A stretch of DNA of 64,000 nt from Rapana venosa (Eukaryota > Mollusca > Gastropoda > Neogastropoda > Muricidae), in contig CM054138.1 of assembly GCA_028751875.1 (NCBI GenBank), positions 36,752,748-36,816,747 on the forward strand, written 5' to 3'. Of this stretch, positions 44,831 to 55,875 are shown piece after piece. The translations under genes were made by a program, and so were the position numbers. The stretch's first letter is position 1, and each line of letters starts with the position of its first letter. The notes under the pieces are model-generated. The model ran no database searches, had not been told where the DNA came from, and worked only from the letters and a program-made list of their open reading frames with translations.

Positions 44831-45699
44831 CTGCTCAAAACGGAAAACCCTGACCCTTTAGTTGGCAGCTGGAACTTGCACTTGGTAACCTAAATTCCAT
44901 CTGGCTGCTATCTAGGCACTGCATGGTCAGGGGTCATTGTCCAGCGTCTTGTGGTGCCAGCACACATTCCTTCTTTGCGGTCTGTTAGCGACTGGGAGAA
45001 TTTTTATTTGAAAGGCATTTTTACCGTACGCTGTTGGATTCCCTACATTTTTACAGTGTTCAATCTTCAGTTAACCAAACTTCAGTACTTTCTTTACTTG
45101 TTTGTGGTGACTGTTGTGCCGCTTTTTTTGGTTAACTATTTAAAAACAATTTTTTTACAAACACTGTGTCTTCCAAGAAACAAAGGGGGTGAGTATCAGC
45201 TTGTTTCTGATTTTTAGAGGCAAAGCACAGACCTGCCTACCCATACGATTTTATAATATTTTAATGATTTTTTTTACCCCAAATAGGAATTTACTGATAA
45301 AAATATGATTTTGACAACCACTAAAAATTTTTTTAAAAGAACGGGAGAAAAAAACACTACAGCAATGGGTTTAAGAGATGTAACTCTTCTATGCCGATTA
45401 CTTCCCTTGTGTACGTTAGGTTGCGAGTCATCACTCAGTAGCAAGTGAACTTTATCTTTTGAAAGAAGGGGGGTCACGTGGAAAGTATCAACCATGAATA
45501 TCGGATTTCAAGAAAGGGAAGGTCCAGCAGCTCTATGGCTGAAGAGGGGGTGGAGGTGGGGGACTCTCACAGCCATGTGTGTGGTCAGAGTGCAAAGGGT
45601 CCCCTTTTTCTTTAATCACTAGAAACCCTATAGCAACTGTTATCGCCATGTCAAAGCGATGTTTATATAGCAGGCCTACCAGCTTCTCCCTTCTTTTTC
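44831..45699. other. Intronic stretch
   Basis: Nothing is coding. A single terminus of the CACAGACCTGCCTACC type lies at 45228-45245. Homopolymers are somewhat inflated. Confidence 0.45.
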
Positions 45700-45913
45700 A
45701 TGGACAGCCCCTCTCTCCCTCCCTCCCTCCCTCCCTCACATACATACACTCACTCTTTCTCTCTCACACTCACACAAAAACCACAACCCCTGTCTCTCCC
45801 TACCCCTCTCTGGTCTCTCTCACTTACACCACACACTTGCTCTCTCTCTTTTCTCACACACACCATGCACTCTCTCTCTCTCTAACATCACCACACAACT
45901 GCACTCTTCTCTC

Positions 45914-45944
<31 letters not shown>

Positions 45945-45946
45945 TT

Positions 45947-45982
<36 letters not shown>

Positions 45983-46310
45983 CACACACACACACACCAA
46001 CAACACAAACACAACACAACCACACACACAACTCCCTCTCTCTTTCTTTCTTTCTTTCTTTCTGACTATTTCTGTCGTCTTTCTTTCACACACACCACAC
46101 ACACACACAACCACACACACACACACACACACCACACACACCCCACACACACACACACACACACACCAACTTCTCTCTCCTCTCTCTCCTTCTTTTTCTC
46201 GTGTCTCACACACACACACACTTTCTCCTTCTTCCCTTCCTCTCTCTGTTCACCACACCACACACCAACACACCACCACACACACACACCAACACACAAA
46301 ACATGTGTTC
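45700..46310 (+). repeat. Low-complexity (CT)n/(CA)n block
   Basis: About 600 bases of CT, CA and CCTT tracts produce long spurious frames on both strands (for example 45579-46520). No conserved sequence is inside. Confidence 0.9.
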
Positions 46311-48479
46311 TCTCCTTCCTACGAAATTGTTTACATCCAATGCCTTGTAATTTGGGAAATCTGTTCCTTAGGGTACTGTCGGGCCTTTCCCTCTCCACTA
46401 CCATATCCAACTCTCTCCCCTGTTACTTTGCTATGTTTATTACTGAGTGGAACTGATATTGAAAAAAAGTTTCCTGAAAAAAAGAGGGGGGGGGGGGGGA
46501 TTACACTCGCAGAGCTCTAAACTTTTTTTAGAATTTGAGAAAAAGAGATACAATGAATAGACAGGTGGCTTTCATGATCATTTAGTTTTAGTTTGTTGCA
46601 TTCTATACCAATGGATATGTTGAGTCAAATGTTTTTTTGGATTAATTGCAGCAAAATATTGATTCCTTATAAAAAGATGACTAAAATAGCTGAAATTTTC
46701 TTATTTTCAGTTAAACTTTCTTTTAACTTTGTTGAATTAAATAAATTTTTTTAAGAAGGTCCTTTACCCTTTGTTGTTGGATTCTACATATCTAAACTGC
46801 CTGTAGATTTTGAATCTTTGCATGTTTTCTTACCCCCAATACTTTTTACCCCTAAGGGCAATTGTGTTTGTGTGCTGACAAACATCAAGCGGAAATTTTT
46901 TCACATACTAGGTATATTTTTTTGTACTTTACATTTAGACGCAAGTTTTTATGTTTTGGTCACCGATATCTTGGGCCCTTGTCACATATTTGTCAAACCA
47001 ATCACAGGTAAAAGTATGTTATATACGATATAACAGCAAATCATGCATGGATATGACAATAGTTCATGTATGTTAGTGTCGGATAAGGAACTGATGCCTA
47101 GCTGATGTGTTTACCAATGGCTATGTGCAATTGTACTTCAAGGATGTCACACAATGTCCCCATAACACCTTTTTTATGATATGTCTTGAGGAGACAAAGG
47201 TTTTGTTTTGTTGTTTTTTCGTTTGAAAACAAATCATATTCAATCAATATAGCCCTTTATACTTGCAGTTCTATCTGTGTGTGGCTCTCATGTTTGTTAG
47301 TGTACAGAAGTGCATTATTGTACATTTGGGGTCACCACACGTGTGACCAAATTCGAAACAACACAGAACCTTTTTGTAATCCTACAAAGTTTATTTTCGG
47401 TGTCTCTAAAGTAGTTGTGTGACGGCACAGGGTTTCCCTCACATCACAGAAAGCACAAATTATTTGGTGGGGGGGGGGGGGGTTACCCATTTTTGTCACC
47501 TGTTGAACCTTGGCAGACCGGAGACCTATTTTCTTTTCCTTCTTGCTATTTTCTATAAGCATATCTGTTTGTTTCTGCCATTGCAGTTTCAAAGGAAAAG
47601 TGTGGTGATAATGAGAACATGTTTGGAAAGTGGTCACGTTTTAGGGTCTTGGGCCCCGGGACCCGCCAGGAGGTCAAATTTACACACACACCACAACACA
47701 CACACACCACACACACACACACACTCACACTCTCTCTTCTCTCTCACTCTCTCCCTCTCTTGTCTCTGTCTGTCTCTCTCTTCTCTCTTACACTTCTGTT
47801 TGCAGATGTGCTTGATTTGTCTTAATTTATATACCTAGTACTTTTTCTCCATTTTTTCTTTTTTTTGGGGGGGGGTGGGATTGTGAATACTATTTGCTGT
47901 CAAAATACTATTTTGGCCGTTCAAATACTATTTTTCATTTTCTGGGGTAGGAGGTTTTGGAAAGCATCTTTATCGTGAGGATTCCATGGATTTTTTTTTA
48001 ACAGACTGTTTCTTTTGCATGTTTCCCTTTGTTTTATGTAAACTTTTACTTGAGGTGTTTAGTTAAACAGTTTGTTATTTGGTTGGTGCTGCAGTGTTTG
48101 CTGTGCTTGGGGTTTTAAGTTCACTTAGTTTGTATCAGTACTTGCCTGAGCGTCAACATGTGTGTAAATATATCATGCGTGGGATTGTTTGTGGGGGGGG
48201 GGGGGGTGCATGTGTGTTGCTGGTGTGTGTACATGAGTGCTGTGCATGCCTTTTGCACTATGTGTGTGCATGATTTTCGTGCGGGGTATGGGGGTGTGTG
48301 TGTGTGGTATGTGATAGGCCACAGCCCTTCAATGTCAACCTGCTTTTTTCCTGGTGTTTTTGTCAGTATCAAAGTTGTTAGGTTTTCAAGACATGTGTAC
48401 ATGGCATGTTCTTTGTATTTACATGTTTGTGTGTATGCGCGCGTCGTTTGTGTGTGTGTGCTGTGTGTGTGTGTGTTTA
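46311..48479. other. Intronic stretch without a gene
   Basis: It holds CA/CT tracts at 47682-47775, G-runs at 46486-46499 and 47469-47482, and parts with inflated homopolymers (about 46640-47000). No exon, repeat family or RNA gene was recognised. Confidence 0.45.
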
Positions 48480-48601
48480 TTACTTTATTTAAATTATCTT
48501 TATTTGAGGATAATGGAAAAGCATCATGTGATTTTTTTTTTTACATCTTGTCCCCATGTGTATGCGTTTTGTAAATTTGTCATCTGGGTTTTGTGTGTGG
48601 G
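48480..48601 (-). mobile_element. SINE-3 terminal piece, copy 3, cut by SINE-1
   Basis: TTATCTTTATTTGAGGATAATGG, ACATCTTGTCCCCATGTGTA and TTTTGTAAATTTGTCATCTG match 60310-60400. It is interrupted at 48602 by SINE-1 copy 2. Confidence 0.6.
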
Positions 48602-48881
48602 CGGGATAGCTCAGTGGTCGGAGCACTCGTTTCCCCCACCAAGTTAAGCAGCGTCGGCGTGGTTACCGTTGGATGGGTGGGCGTTATGCGCGCCTTGGCT
48701 TCAGACAGTTCCCCAGTTCACCAGCTGTAATTGGGTTCCTGTCCTCTTTAGGGTAGGAAGTTAAACAGCGAGGGAGAGGATGGGCGCGCCCTAATATGCT
48801 TTTGGGCCTAGAAAAGTGAGGTCTCTGACGCCTCGCTCCCCTCGACCTTATGGTTAAAGGGAACCTTTCTTTTTTTTTCCT
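48602..48881 (+). mobile_element. Composite tRNA/5S SINE (SINE-1), copy 2
   Basis: TTTTGTGTGTGGG occurs exactly at 48589-48601 and 48882-48894, a 13-bp duplication. The element has the tRNA-like head GATAGCTCAGTGGTCGGAGC, the 5S-like segment AAGTTAAGCAGCGTCGGCG and TTGGATGGGTGG, and the body ending CTCGCTCCCCTCGACCTTAT and a T-rich tail. Small deletions distinguish it from copy 3. Confidence 0.85.
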
Positions 48882-48894
48882 TTTTGTGTGTGGG

Positions 48895-49544
48895 TGTGTG
48901 GTTTGATCTTTGTGTGTCTGTTTTTTGCTTTGATTCAAAGTGTAGGCCTATGTGCAATTTTTCTTTCTTCCCATCACAGAAGAGATCGTTTTTTTATCAC
49001 AATATTTTGTATAGTGTCAGAAAACTCAGTGAATAAAAATCCGGTTTATATGTAAGCTTTTTTTTGCCCGATGATAGTGTACGTATGACAAACATCTGTT
49101 TTCTACTGTTGTTTTGGGGGCGTTATGGAATTGGTTATGAACAAACCTTCAGTGTAGCAAGGATACTGTAAAGCTGATGAAACAGTGGACTGTGTATGTG
49201 CTGTATTGCTTGACATGATTGTGTTATAGTGAAGTCAGATAGGCTAAACCAATAATGACTACAGGATCTACCATTGCTTTTCTTAAACCCCTGCTCTTGC
49301 GTATGGTAAGCCTGTATAGTGAAATGGTTTAAATTTTATGCCTCAAAATTGACAAGGGACATTTTTGAGCCAAAAAAAAAGGTGCTTTGTGCAGACATGT
49401 CAATGTGTTTTCTTATGGTTCATTGTTTTATAATTCATTTAAAAAAAATTGCTGTTTTTTCAGAAGGAGAGAGGCGAGTTAAAAATGTCCTTTTTTTTGT
49501 GATTGTAAAAATGTCTGTTTTTTGTGATTGTATTTCTGCCTTCA
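48895..49544. other. Intronic stretch without a gene
   Basis: No repeat or coding segment was recognised. Confidence 0.45.
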
Positions 49545-49680
49545 CCCTTCTGTTTATCTTCATGTTAATTACTTTCATTTTCTTTTTGCTTTTCTTTTTT
49601 CGCAGAGGGCTGGATGTAAAAAAGCTATTGTTATGCTTATTCTATAACCCTCTATAAATAAAAGTTGTTCATTATTCATG
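49545..49680 (+). mobile_element. LINE 3' tail (CR1-like), copy 2
   Basis: TTTCGCAGAGGGCTGGATGT through CCTCTATAAATAAAAGTTGT, then TTCATTATTCAT. It is identical to copy 1 (36268-36328) over about 60 bases, so the family is probably young. Confidence 0.6.
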
Positions 49681-49799
49681 TGCTGTCACATCAACCAGTA
49701 TGAAAGAAAGTATATGGAGTTTGGAGTCAAAAGAAAGCTTGTTTAAAGCTCATTTTAAAGAGTGCCTCGCTCGTCTTTTTTGACAATTCACTGTACAAG

Positions 49800-50140
49800 A
49801 CTATGTGTGAAAAGCCAAAAGGTAAATTTTTGGGTTGAAAACGCTATTTGCGCAAACCTAGTACCCCCTTTTCTTTTTTCCTGTTTTTTTTTTTAAAACC
49901 CCAGCCCGCCAGCGGGGTCATGAACTTTGGGGAAAAATTTCGTAAGGGGAAAAGAAGCAGTGATGAGAAGGGAGAAAAAAGCAAAAAGGGGGTGCATGAA
50001 GAAAAGGAACAAGGCAGAAACAAAGGAGTGTACAAAAGAGGAAATTTTTAGCAAGGGAATTTTCCCGGTTGGGATGTATTTTTACTAACAGGCCCCCAGC
50101 TTCCAGGGGGAAGTTTTGGGAAACAAGGTTGTTTAGTGAA
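49800..50140. other. Poor-texture stretch
   Basis: Inflated A, G, C and T runs as at the left edge. The exon 110 bases downstream is clean. Confidence 0.4.
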
Positions 50141-50250
50141 AAATGGTTGTCAGAAATGATAATTTTGAAATATCCCCCTCAGACATTGAACATAATTATT
50201 TTCTCAGAGTCCAGTACATGTAAACTGTGCAGTCCTTAACTGAATGCCAG

Positions 50251-50327
50251 ACTATAGTGGCAAGGTGGAAGTGTTGTCCAAACCTGCAGAGGGAAGTGTG
50301 TGCCAGGTGTTTGTCCAGCTCCCACAG
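50251..50327 (+). CDS. UTP25: UTP25 exon: NYSGKVEV to VQLPQ
   Basis: A 77-nt exon runs from acceptor GCCAG to donor GTAATT. It encodes (N)YSGKVEVLSKPAEGSVCQVF and VQLPQ, a short strand region ending in the family's QLPQ/HVF motif. It ends in phase 0. Confidence 0.9.
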
Positions 50328-50873
50328 GTAATTTTGATTGTTTTGTCTCTTGAATTTGTGGGATTTTTGTTGTTGGTATTTCTTATTTTTTGTTTTCTTT
50401 ACAAATTTTTCAGATCAGATGGTATCCAATTTGTTTTCTTTGTTTGCAAAATTACGGCTTGTGTGAGAGTTGTTGCACTGTCACTGATTGTTTGAAATAC
50501 TCAATACTTTTTTGTTTTTGCATCTTAAGTGGAACTGTTGAGTTTCATTTGAAAGATCTAAATACTTTGTGCTCATTTTATTTTTGTATCTAAAAACTTT
50601 GAAGCACAATCTGAAGGGATATTTGCTCATTTCTTTCTTTTAACAGATAGTAAAGAACAGCATTCACATAATTATCTAGTTGAGTTAACAGAATCGTCTG
50701 TGCAAACTTGCTCTTACTTACTGGGTACATTTACTGACTCTACTATAATTTATTTAACTGATGTGTTAAACCACAGCCAGCCTCACTCTTTGATAACTAA
50801 TGTTTTAAAGTTTACATTTCTTACGGTATTATGTATACTAAACATGTAACTATTTAGTTGTTCACTGTTGCAG
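50328..50873 (+). other. UTP25 intron, nothing recognised
   Basis: A/T-rich, T-rich near the start, ending TCACTGTTGCAG. Confidence 0.6.
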
Positions 50874-50945
50874 ATGTTCCACAGAATTGACTCTGACACA
50901 GCTGCTGACATTGCTGAAGCCAGATTTCAGTTCTTTCTGAGAGAG
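50874..50945 (+). CDS. UTP25: UTP25 exon: MFHRIDSDTAADIAEARFQF
   Basis: A 72-nt phase 0/0 exon encodes MFHRIDSDTAADIAEARFQF and FLRE, followed by GTATAA. It matches the family's F-R-x-E/D, DARF-FF segment that starts the second RecA-like domain. Confidence 0.9.
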
Positions 50946-51142
50946 GTATAAATATACATGCTGTTGTTCACATGTTTTTTAAAGAAAGTTACCTACCTGC
51001 ATGTTCTTGATAAAGTGTCATCCATGCAAGAACATTGTTTTTGTCTGTACATGCGTAAATATGATCAGGTCATAATTACGTGTTCTAACTTTCCACTGTA
51101 CGCATTGTACACACACACACGCATGCACTTACACACATGCAT

Positions 51143-51173
<31 letters not shown>

Positions 51174-51499
51174 CACACACACACACATCCGCACACTTAA
51201 GATTGTAAGACCACTTTTCTTCATGCTCAACATTATTTTATATTTGGTTTAATCTGTGAATTGTTATTCTTACCCTTGTTATCTTGTTTTCTTCACTGTC
51301 TGAACTGGGTTTTTTGGTGTGGTTTTTTTTGTTTTTGATTGTAGTTTTTTTTTCCAACACAGATTAGCATTGTCTTTTGTTTGCTTTTATAAGTCAGTTT
51401 CCTGTTTGTTTCTTTGTTGTTTTTTTGTGTGAGACCAGCATTAAAAAAAAAGTTGTGTAAACTTAATGTTTTACCTTCAATAAAGATCATTTTGACTTA

Positions 51500-51592
51500 G
51501 AATGGTTGTCATAAATCCAGTAACTCGAATGGCAGTCATAAATTCAGCAACTCGAGTGGCAGTAGTAAATCCAGTAACTCTTTATGTATCAT
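51500..51592 (+). repeat. 30-bp minisatellite, three units
   Basis: Three units read approximately GTCATAAATCCAGTAACTCG then AATGGCA, with small changes, from about 51504. Confidence 0.75.
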
Positions 51593-51739
51593 TTATGCAA
51601 TCATTTAGACCAACAAAGATTTGTATTATAAAGAACATAATTTATAATGTTTGTATTCAAAGGAGGCAAATCATATTTAGTTATTTATGTGACATTTGTG
51701 TACATCTGTCAAGAAGACTAAAAAGACTACTCTGTGGGA

Positions 51740-52012
51740 AGTATATGAGCTGCCATGATGTGGGTTGCTGCTCTTTCTATGGTTTCGGCCTGATCTTTGT
51801 AGTTTGTGGAGTAAAGGCCAGTTGCAAGGCTAATCCTATTTTCTCTGCCTTCAGGCCACTGGTTATAGATCCCCGCCCCTCCATTTCGCTCTGCATCCTC
51901 AGCAGAGCTATCAGTGCAGAGATAGGTCCACAAGTCTCTTGGATAGTGGGTCTGGAGGTGTTCAAGACTCTGAGAATCTTTTGATCCTACACCAGGGATG
52001 TTCCACTGAATG
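51740..52012 (-). pseudogene. RNase H domain fragment of an I/Jockey-group LINE
   Basis: On the minus strand DLWTYLCTDSSAEDAERNGG, AGIYNQWPEGRENRISLATG and LYSTNYKDQAETIERAATHI match the pattern YTDGSA..GGAG...T..YS...AE.EAI of RNase H domains found after the RT in I, Jockey-like and related LINEs. The first aspartate and a glutamate (AETIE) are kept. Only this domain survives. At 52012 it meets SINE-3 sequence. Confidence 0.65.
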
Positions 52013-52013
52013 A

Positions 52014-52170
52014 TCCCCATGTGTATGCAGTTGTGTAAATTTTGTATAACTGTTCCCACTGGCACAAATGGCTTACTCCTCCAATAAGCGTAACATGTTT
52101 TAACATATGCAGAAGATGTTCTGCATGTGCTTGCACATGGGGCCTCGGTTTATAGTTTCATCTGAAGGAG
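52014..52170 (-). mobile_element. SINE-3 piece, copy 4
   Basis: The reverse complement reads ACTATAAACCGAGGCCCCAT, CAGAACATCTTCTGCATAT, CCATTTGTGCCAGTGGGAAC and ACTGCATACACATGGGGATC, matching the other SINE-3 copies. Confidence 0.65.
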
Positions 52171-52173
52171 TGC

Positions 52174-52179
52174 ATGTGT

Positions 52180-52226
<47 letters not shown>
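52174..52226 (+). repeat. (GT)n microsatellite
   Basis: A GT tract just upstream of the exon at 52264. Confidence 0.9.
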
Positions 52227-52229
<3 letters not shown>

Positions 52230-52263
52230 ACTAATACAAGTAGTTGATTTATTTGTGGTTTAG

Positions 52264-52388
52264 GTGTTGCCTCAACACAAGGAGAAGGACATGAAGCAGA
52301 CACTCATCTTCATCCCTGACTACTTTGACTTTGTGCGCATCCGCAACTATTTCAAGAAGGAAGCCATCAGCTTTTCCCACATCAATGA
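52264..52388 (+). CDS. UTP25: UTP25 exon: IFIPDYFDFVRIRNYFKKE
   Basis: A 125-nt exon encodes VLPQHKEKDMKQTLIFIPDY, FDFVRIRNYFKKEAISFSHI and N, ending in GA (phase 2) at GTGAGT. TLIF-PSYFDFVR-RNYFKKE is the UTP25 counterpart of helicase motif IV in the second RecA-like domain, and one of the most conserved parts of the protein. Confidence 0.94.
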
Positions 52389-53726
52389 GTGAGTGAAAGT
52401 GTGTACCTATACACATGATATGTTCATGTTCATATGCATGTTTGCATGCTGTGTGTGTATGTTCATGTTCATATGCATGTTTGCATGCTGTGTGTGTATG
52501 TGTGTGTGTGTACACATACATACATGTGTGTGCATACAAAGCTTGTGTGTATTTGTGTGTGTGTGGTTGTCTTCAATTTAACATCTGTTCACTCTAAGTG
52601 GGGACGGGATAGCTCAGTGGTCGGAGCACTCGCTTTCCCCCAGCCAAGTTAAGCAGCGTCGAGCGTGGTTACCAGTTGGATGGGTGACCGTTTGCGCGCC
52701 TTGGCTTCAGTACAGTACCCCCAGTTCACCCAGCTGTAAATGGGTACCTGCCCTCTTTAGGGTCAGGGAAGGTAAAGCAGCAAGGGAGAGGAGATGGGCG
52801 CCGCCCTCAATATGCTGGCCCCTAGAGAAGTGAGGTCTCTGACGCCTCGCTCCCCTACAACCTTATAGGTTATGGGACTCCTTTACCTTTTCCTTTTTAC
52901 CTTCACTCTAAGTGATATTAGATGGATGTGTGTGTCAAGTCAAGCCAAAATGATCTTTATTGAGGGTAAAAGATTAAGTTTATACAATTTTTTTCATCCT
53001 GCCCTCACACAAAAAATCAAGAAAAGTGACATATAAAAGCATTCAAAATACAATGTTCACACATGTTGAAAGCAAAAATATTTGAGGATTTTAAAAATTT
53101 ATAAATCCAGACTAACAAAACATGATAAAGCAAATCAAGACAGTATAACATAAGCTCAAGTCATACAGACAACTGAAGAAAATAAAAAACAACAACAAAC
53201 AACCCTCTCAAAACAAGATAAGAAACGAACCAAGACAGTGTGTTGTGTGTGCGTGTGCATGTGTGTGTGTGTGTGTGTGTTAAAGTTGATAGATGTAAAA
53301 ATATTTTGTGAGGTTTACATCTTTGCTGCAAGTGGAGCATGGGTATACTTGGGAACATATTTCATAATTGATTAAACTTAGAAAGCACAAAGTCATTTTT
53401 TTGTTATTTGGATTACCTATCACTGAATTTAGGTTGGTCGAGATGAATTCAATGTGTTGATTATGAGTGAGAGAGAGAGAGAGGGTGTGTGTGGGTGTGT
53501 GTGTGTGTACAGTCTACATCTACAGCCATGCAGATACTCTTGCTACTTTCCTTCATTATTGTATGCAAGAGTAAAAAATCAAAACAAAACGGATAAACAA
53601 AAAAAAATCCAAGAAAACATCAACAAAAATTTGGGGTGGGGGGGTGGGGATAGCTGGTCAGTGTATCTTTGAAAATAAAGTAAGAAACTGAGTTTTCAGG
53701 TATGAAAGCACATAACTCTTTTGCAG
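52389..53726 (+). other. UTP25 intron
   Basis: It starts with a duplicated 38-bp unit (TATGTTCATGTTCATATGCA TGTTTGCATG..., about 52420-52500). SINE-1 copy 3 and A-rich sequence follow. It ends AACTCTTTTGCAG. Confidence 0.6.
52601..52901 (+). mobile_element. Composite tRNA/5S SINE (SINE-1), copy 3, best preserved
   Basis: TTCACTCTAAGTG is exact at 52588-52600 and 52902-52914 (13-bp duplication), fixing both ends at 301 bp. Head GGGACGGGATAGCTCAGTGG carries an A box. CCAAGTTAAGCAGCGTCGAG and CAGTTGGATGGGTGACCG match 5S rRNA, whose own internal promoter (box A / intermediate element / box C) lies in this region. The body (GTACCTGCCCTCTTTAGGGT, GAGAAGTGAGGTCTCTGACG) is shared by all three copies. 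It ends in T-rich, not A-rich, sequence. Confidence 0.88.
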
Positions 53727-53825
53727 GTATGCAACCTCCAAAGGCATTCGAAGAGCTCGGATTGAGTTCAAGAGAAGAAGATCACACTTCATGCTGTATA
53801 CAGAGAGAGTGCACTTTTATCGAAG
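53727..53825 (+). CDS. UTP25: UTP25 exon: TERVHFYRR
   Basis: A 99-nt exon, phase 2 to phase 2, runs from TTGCAG to GTAATG. It encodes (E)YATSKGIRRARIEFKRRRSH and FMLYTERVHFYR. S-ARxxF...G---FLL-TER-HF is the UTP25 motif V/VI-like region; the catalytic arginines of motif VI are not arranged as in active helicases. Confidence 0.93.
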
Positions 53826-54928
53826 GTAATGGGCTCTTTTACAGGGTTTGCGCTAAACAGAGTTCAATCACTGCTTGAAATCCTTGACTTTTCAGACAGG
53901 CTTTACCTCGACAAAAATTTCTGGGATATTGAGATATTGCTGTTTGAAGAAGAAGAAGAAAGATGTTTTTTAAGGATAAACTTTTAAAGGTAAAAAGTAT
54001 GTTGATGTGTAGTTTTGTTTGGATGAGCAATTTTTTAAAAATGTTTCAATGTGTGGATGAATCTCATAAACAAGCTGATGACAATGTTCAAGGGAGGTAA
54101 TGTATTAACTGAACATGCTCATTTACTCCCAAGCAGTCAGGGGAAATCACGTTACAATTGAAACCCGTGTTTATATTTGAATTTTCTATAGTGCTTGGGG
54201 AAGATGTCTGTTTAATGCTGACATCTCTGCACCTGGTGGAAGCTGAGTGCAGAGACCAAGTTATTGAAAATTTGAAGTAATACACTATTTAATATGTGCT
54301 CCTTTCTTTTGATATGCCATTTAATGTGTTTCTTTATTTTGATATGCCATTCATTGCTTGAATGAATTTGTGTTTGTTAAGTTTGAACTTAAGCTAGTGG
54401 TTGTGCTGAACATGTTAAATCAAAAAGTTGGGTTTTTTTTTACATTGGTGGTCAAAGACTTGAAGCAAAAGGGCTGACTAGCCTTTGAATCTTCTTTTAG
54501 ATTCAGTTGCATTAATGCGATGAGATCAGGGTCGGTTACCCTTTGACCCTCTGCTCTTCGTTTTGCCAGTTAGGAAAGTGCTATCTATTATTCGTGTGAC
54601 AAGGCTCCCCCCCCCAGCTAGTTTTACAGGCCGTTTTTGTTTGCTTAGTGTTTGAAGTTGGTAGGTGTGATTTTCATGTCTGTGTAAAATCAACTGGCAC
54701 CTGGAATTGCTGTTACAGATTAGTTGGGGGTCAAAGGGTTAAACTTCTAGCTTTGTGTTTTTTATATCACACACACACACAAAACCATAACAATATGCAT
54801 GAATATATCTATTATTGCATATTTTCTGTACCTGTTGAAGTTGGTGTCAAAATGTATAAAGAAATTCTCGGTCTTTTCACTTCTTGTTTGTAGTCTTATA
54901 CAAAGCATGTCACTATTTTTTCTGACAG
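53826..54928 (+). other. UTP25 intron, nothing recognised
   Basis: A C-run at 54608-54615 and a CA tract at 54770-54780. No repeat family was recognised. It ends TTTTTTCTGACAG. Confidence 0.55.
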
Positions 54929-55175
54929 GTTCAAGCTGCGAGGAATTCGACACATTATTTTTTACGAACTCCCACAGTACCCACACTTCTATTCTGAGAT
55001 GTGCAACCTGCTGACAGAGCCAGGCAGAATGACAATGGATATGCTGACCTGCACCGTTCTGTACTCGGCCTACGACATGATGCGGCTGGCGGAGGTGGTG
55101 GGGACACGGCGTGCCCAGCAGATGGTGGTGTCTGACAAAAAAGTGTACATGCTGGTGTCTGGTGATGCTAGCTGA
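54929..55175 (+). CDS. UTP25: UTP25 last coding exon: GIRHIIFYELPQYPHFYSE to stop
   Basis: The coding part encodes (R)FKLRGIRHIIFYELPQYPHF, YSEMCNLLTE, MLTCTVLYSAYDMMRLAEVV and GTRRAQQMVVSDKKVYMLVS GDAS, with TGA at 55173-55175. RGI-xxIFYELP-YPHFYSE and CTVLYS-YD--RL--VVG--R are UTP25 signatures. The C-terminus is complete and of normal length. After the stop a GTGAGT donor-like site lies at 55194. Confidence 0.95.
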
Positions 55176-55593
55176 AACTGGTGATGTGCCTGGGTGAGTT
55201 AGTATGGATTTTTGTTCTATTTGAAACAAAGTGTTTATTTTTATTATTTTTACAGTTCTGATGGAAAAATCTTTTAGACAGATGTTTTTGTGGGTAGGAT
55301 GTTTCTGCATGTATGAGCATTGTTGTATGTAGCTTGTTATTCTTTTTGGACTTGTTAGAGATAAAACCCTATGTAAGGTGTGCTATGTTCGTATTTTGGT
55401 TGTATTATATGTTGTGTGTGAATGTATATTTGTGTCTATTTATTACTGTTTGTTGAAGTATGGGAAAGGTCTTCCGTTTTGTATCAGGCAAACTTTCCAG
55501 ATGACCTGTCTGTTTTGTATGACGGCCCATACATGATACATGATAACAAAAACAAACACCCCCCTCTCTTCCAGCCACCACTAAAAAAAGGCA

Positions 55594-55643
55594 ACAAAAA
55601 CAAAAAGCAAAACCTAAAAAAACCCAACCCAAAACACAAAATG
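55594..55643 (+). repeat. 50-bp perfect inverted repeat, left arm
   Basis: ACAAAAACAAAAAGCAAAAC...CAACCCAAAACACAAAATG (50 bases) is exactly reverse-complementary to 57169-57218. The arms are 1,525 bp apart. Confidence 0.85.
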
Positions 55644-55689
55644 AACCCCCCCCCCCCTCCCCAAATTATAAAAAAAAAGGAAGGAAGGT

Positions 55690-55875
55690 GACAGGATAGT
55701 CTAGACATTCACCTGCCTAACAAGGAAACCATGAGGTTCTGGGTTTGGTTCCCAGTCTTGCCCTTTCTTCCCAGTTTGACTGGAAAGTCAAACTGAATAT
55801 AAAGTCTTTGAGAGGAGACACCAAAAACCAGTCAGACCAATGTGCTTGTGGACTTGTGCATGTCAAAAGAATCCA
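55690..55875 (+). mobile_element. tRNA-type SINE, partial
   Basis: The head GACAGGATAGTCTAGACATT and B box GGTTCTGGGTTTGGTTCCCA fit a tRNA-derived promoter. The body has CAGTTTGACTGGAAAGTCAA and a GAGGAGACACC-like segment. It resembles the SINE-3 head at 60560-60645 but is diverged. Confidence 0.55.

Larger units (their letters stand above)
42425..50250 (+). other. 7.8-kb UTP25 intron
   Basis: Contents are listed separately: a tRNA-like relic, SINE-3 and R3 pieces, a CT/CA low-complexity block, SINE-1, a LINE tail and poor-texture DNA. The two flanking exons join in frame, so no exon seems missing. Confidence 0.7.
50946..52263 (+). other. UTP25 intron
   Basis: It contains a (CA)n tract (51108-51196), a 30-bp minisatellite, an RNase H fragment, a SINE-3 piece and a (GT)n tract (52174-52226), listed separately where useful. 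It ends TTTGTGGTTTAG. Confidence 0.6.

Noticed and set aside
45579..46520. A 313-codon open frame
   Set aside because: It is a translation of CT and CA microsatellites (runs of S, L, T, H) with no conserved sequence.
52620..52690. A 5S rRNA gene or pseudogene
   Set aside because: Only the central part matches; it sits inside a repeated 301-bp element with target duplications.
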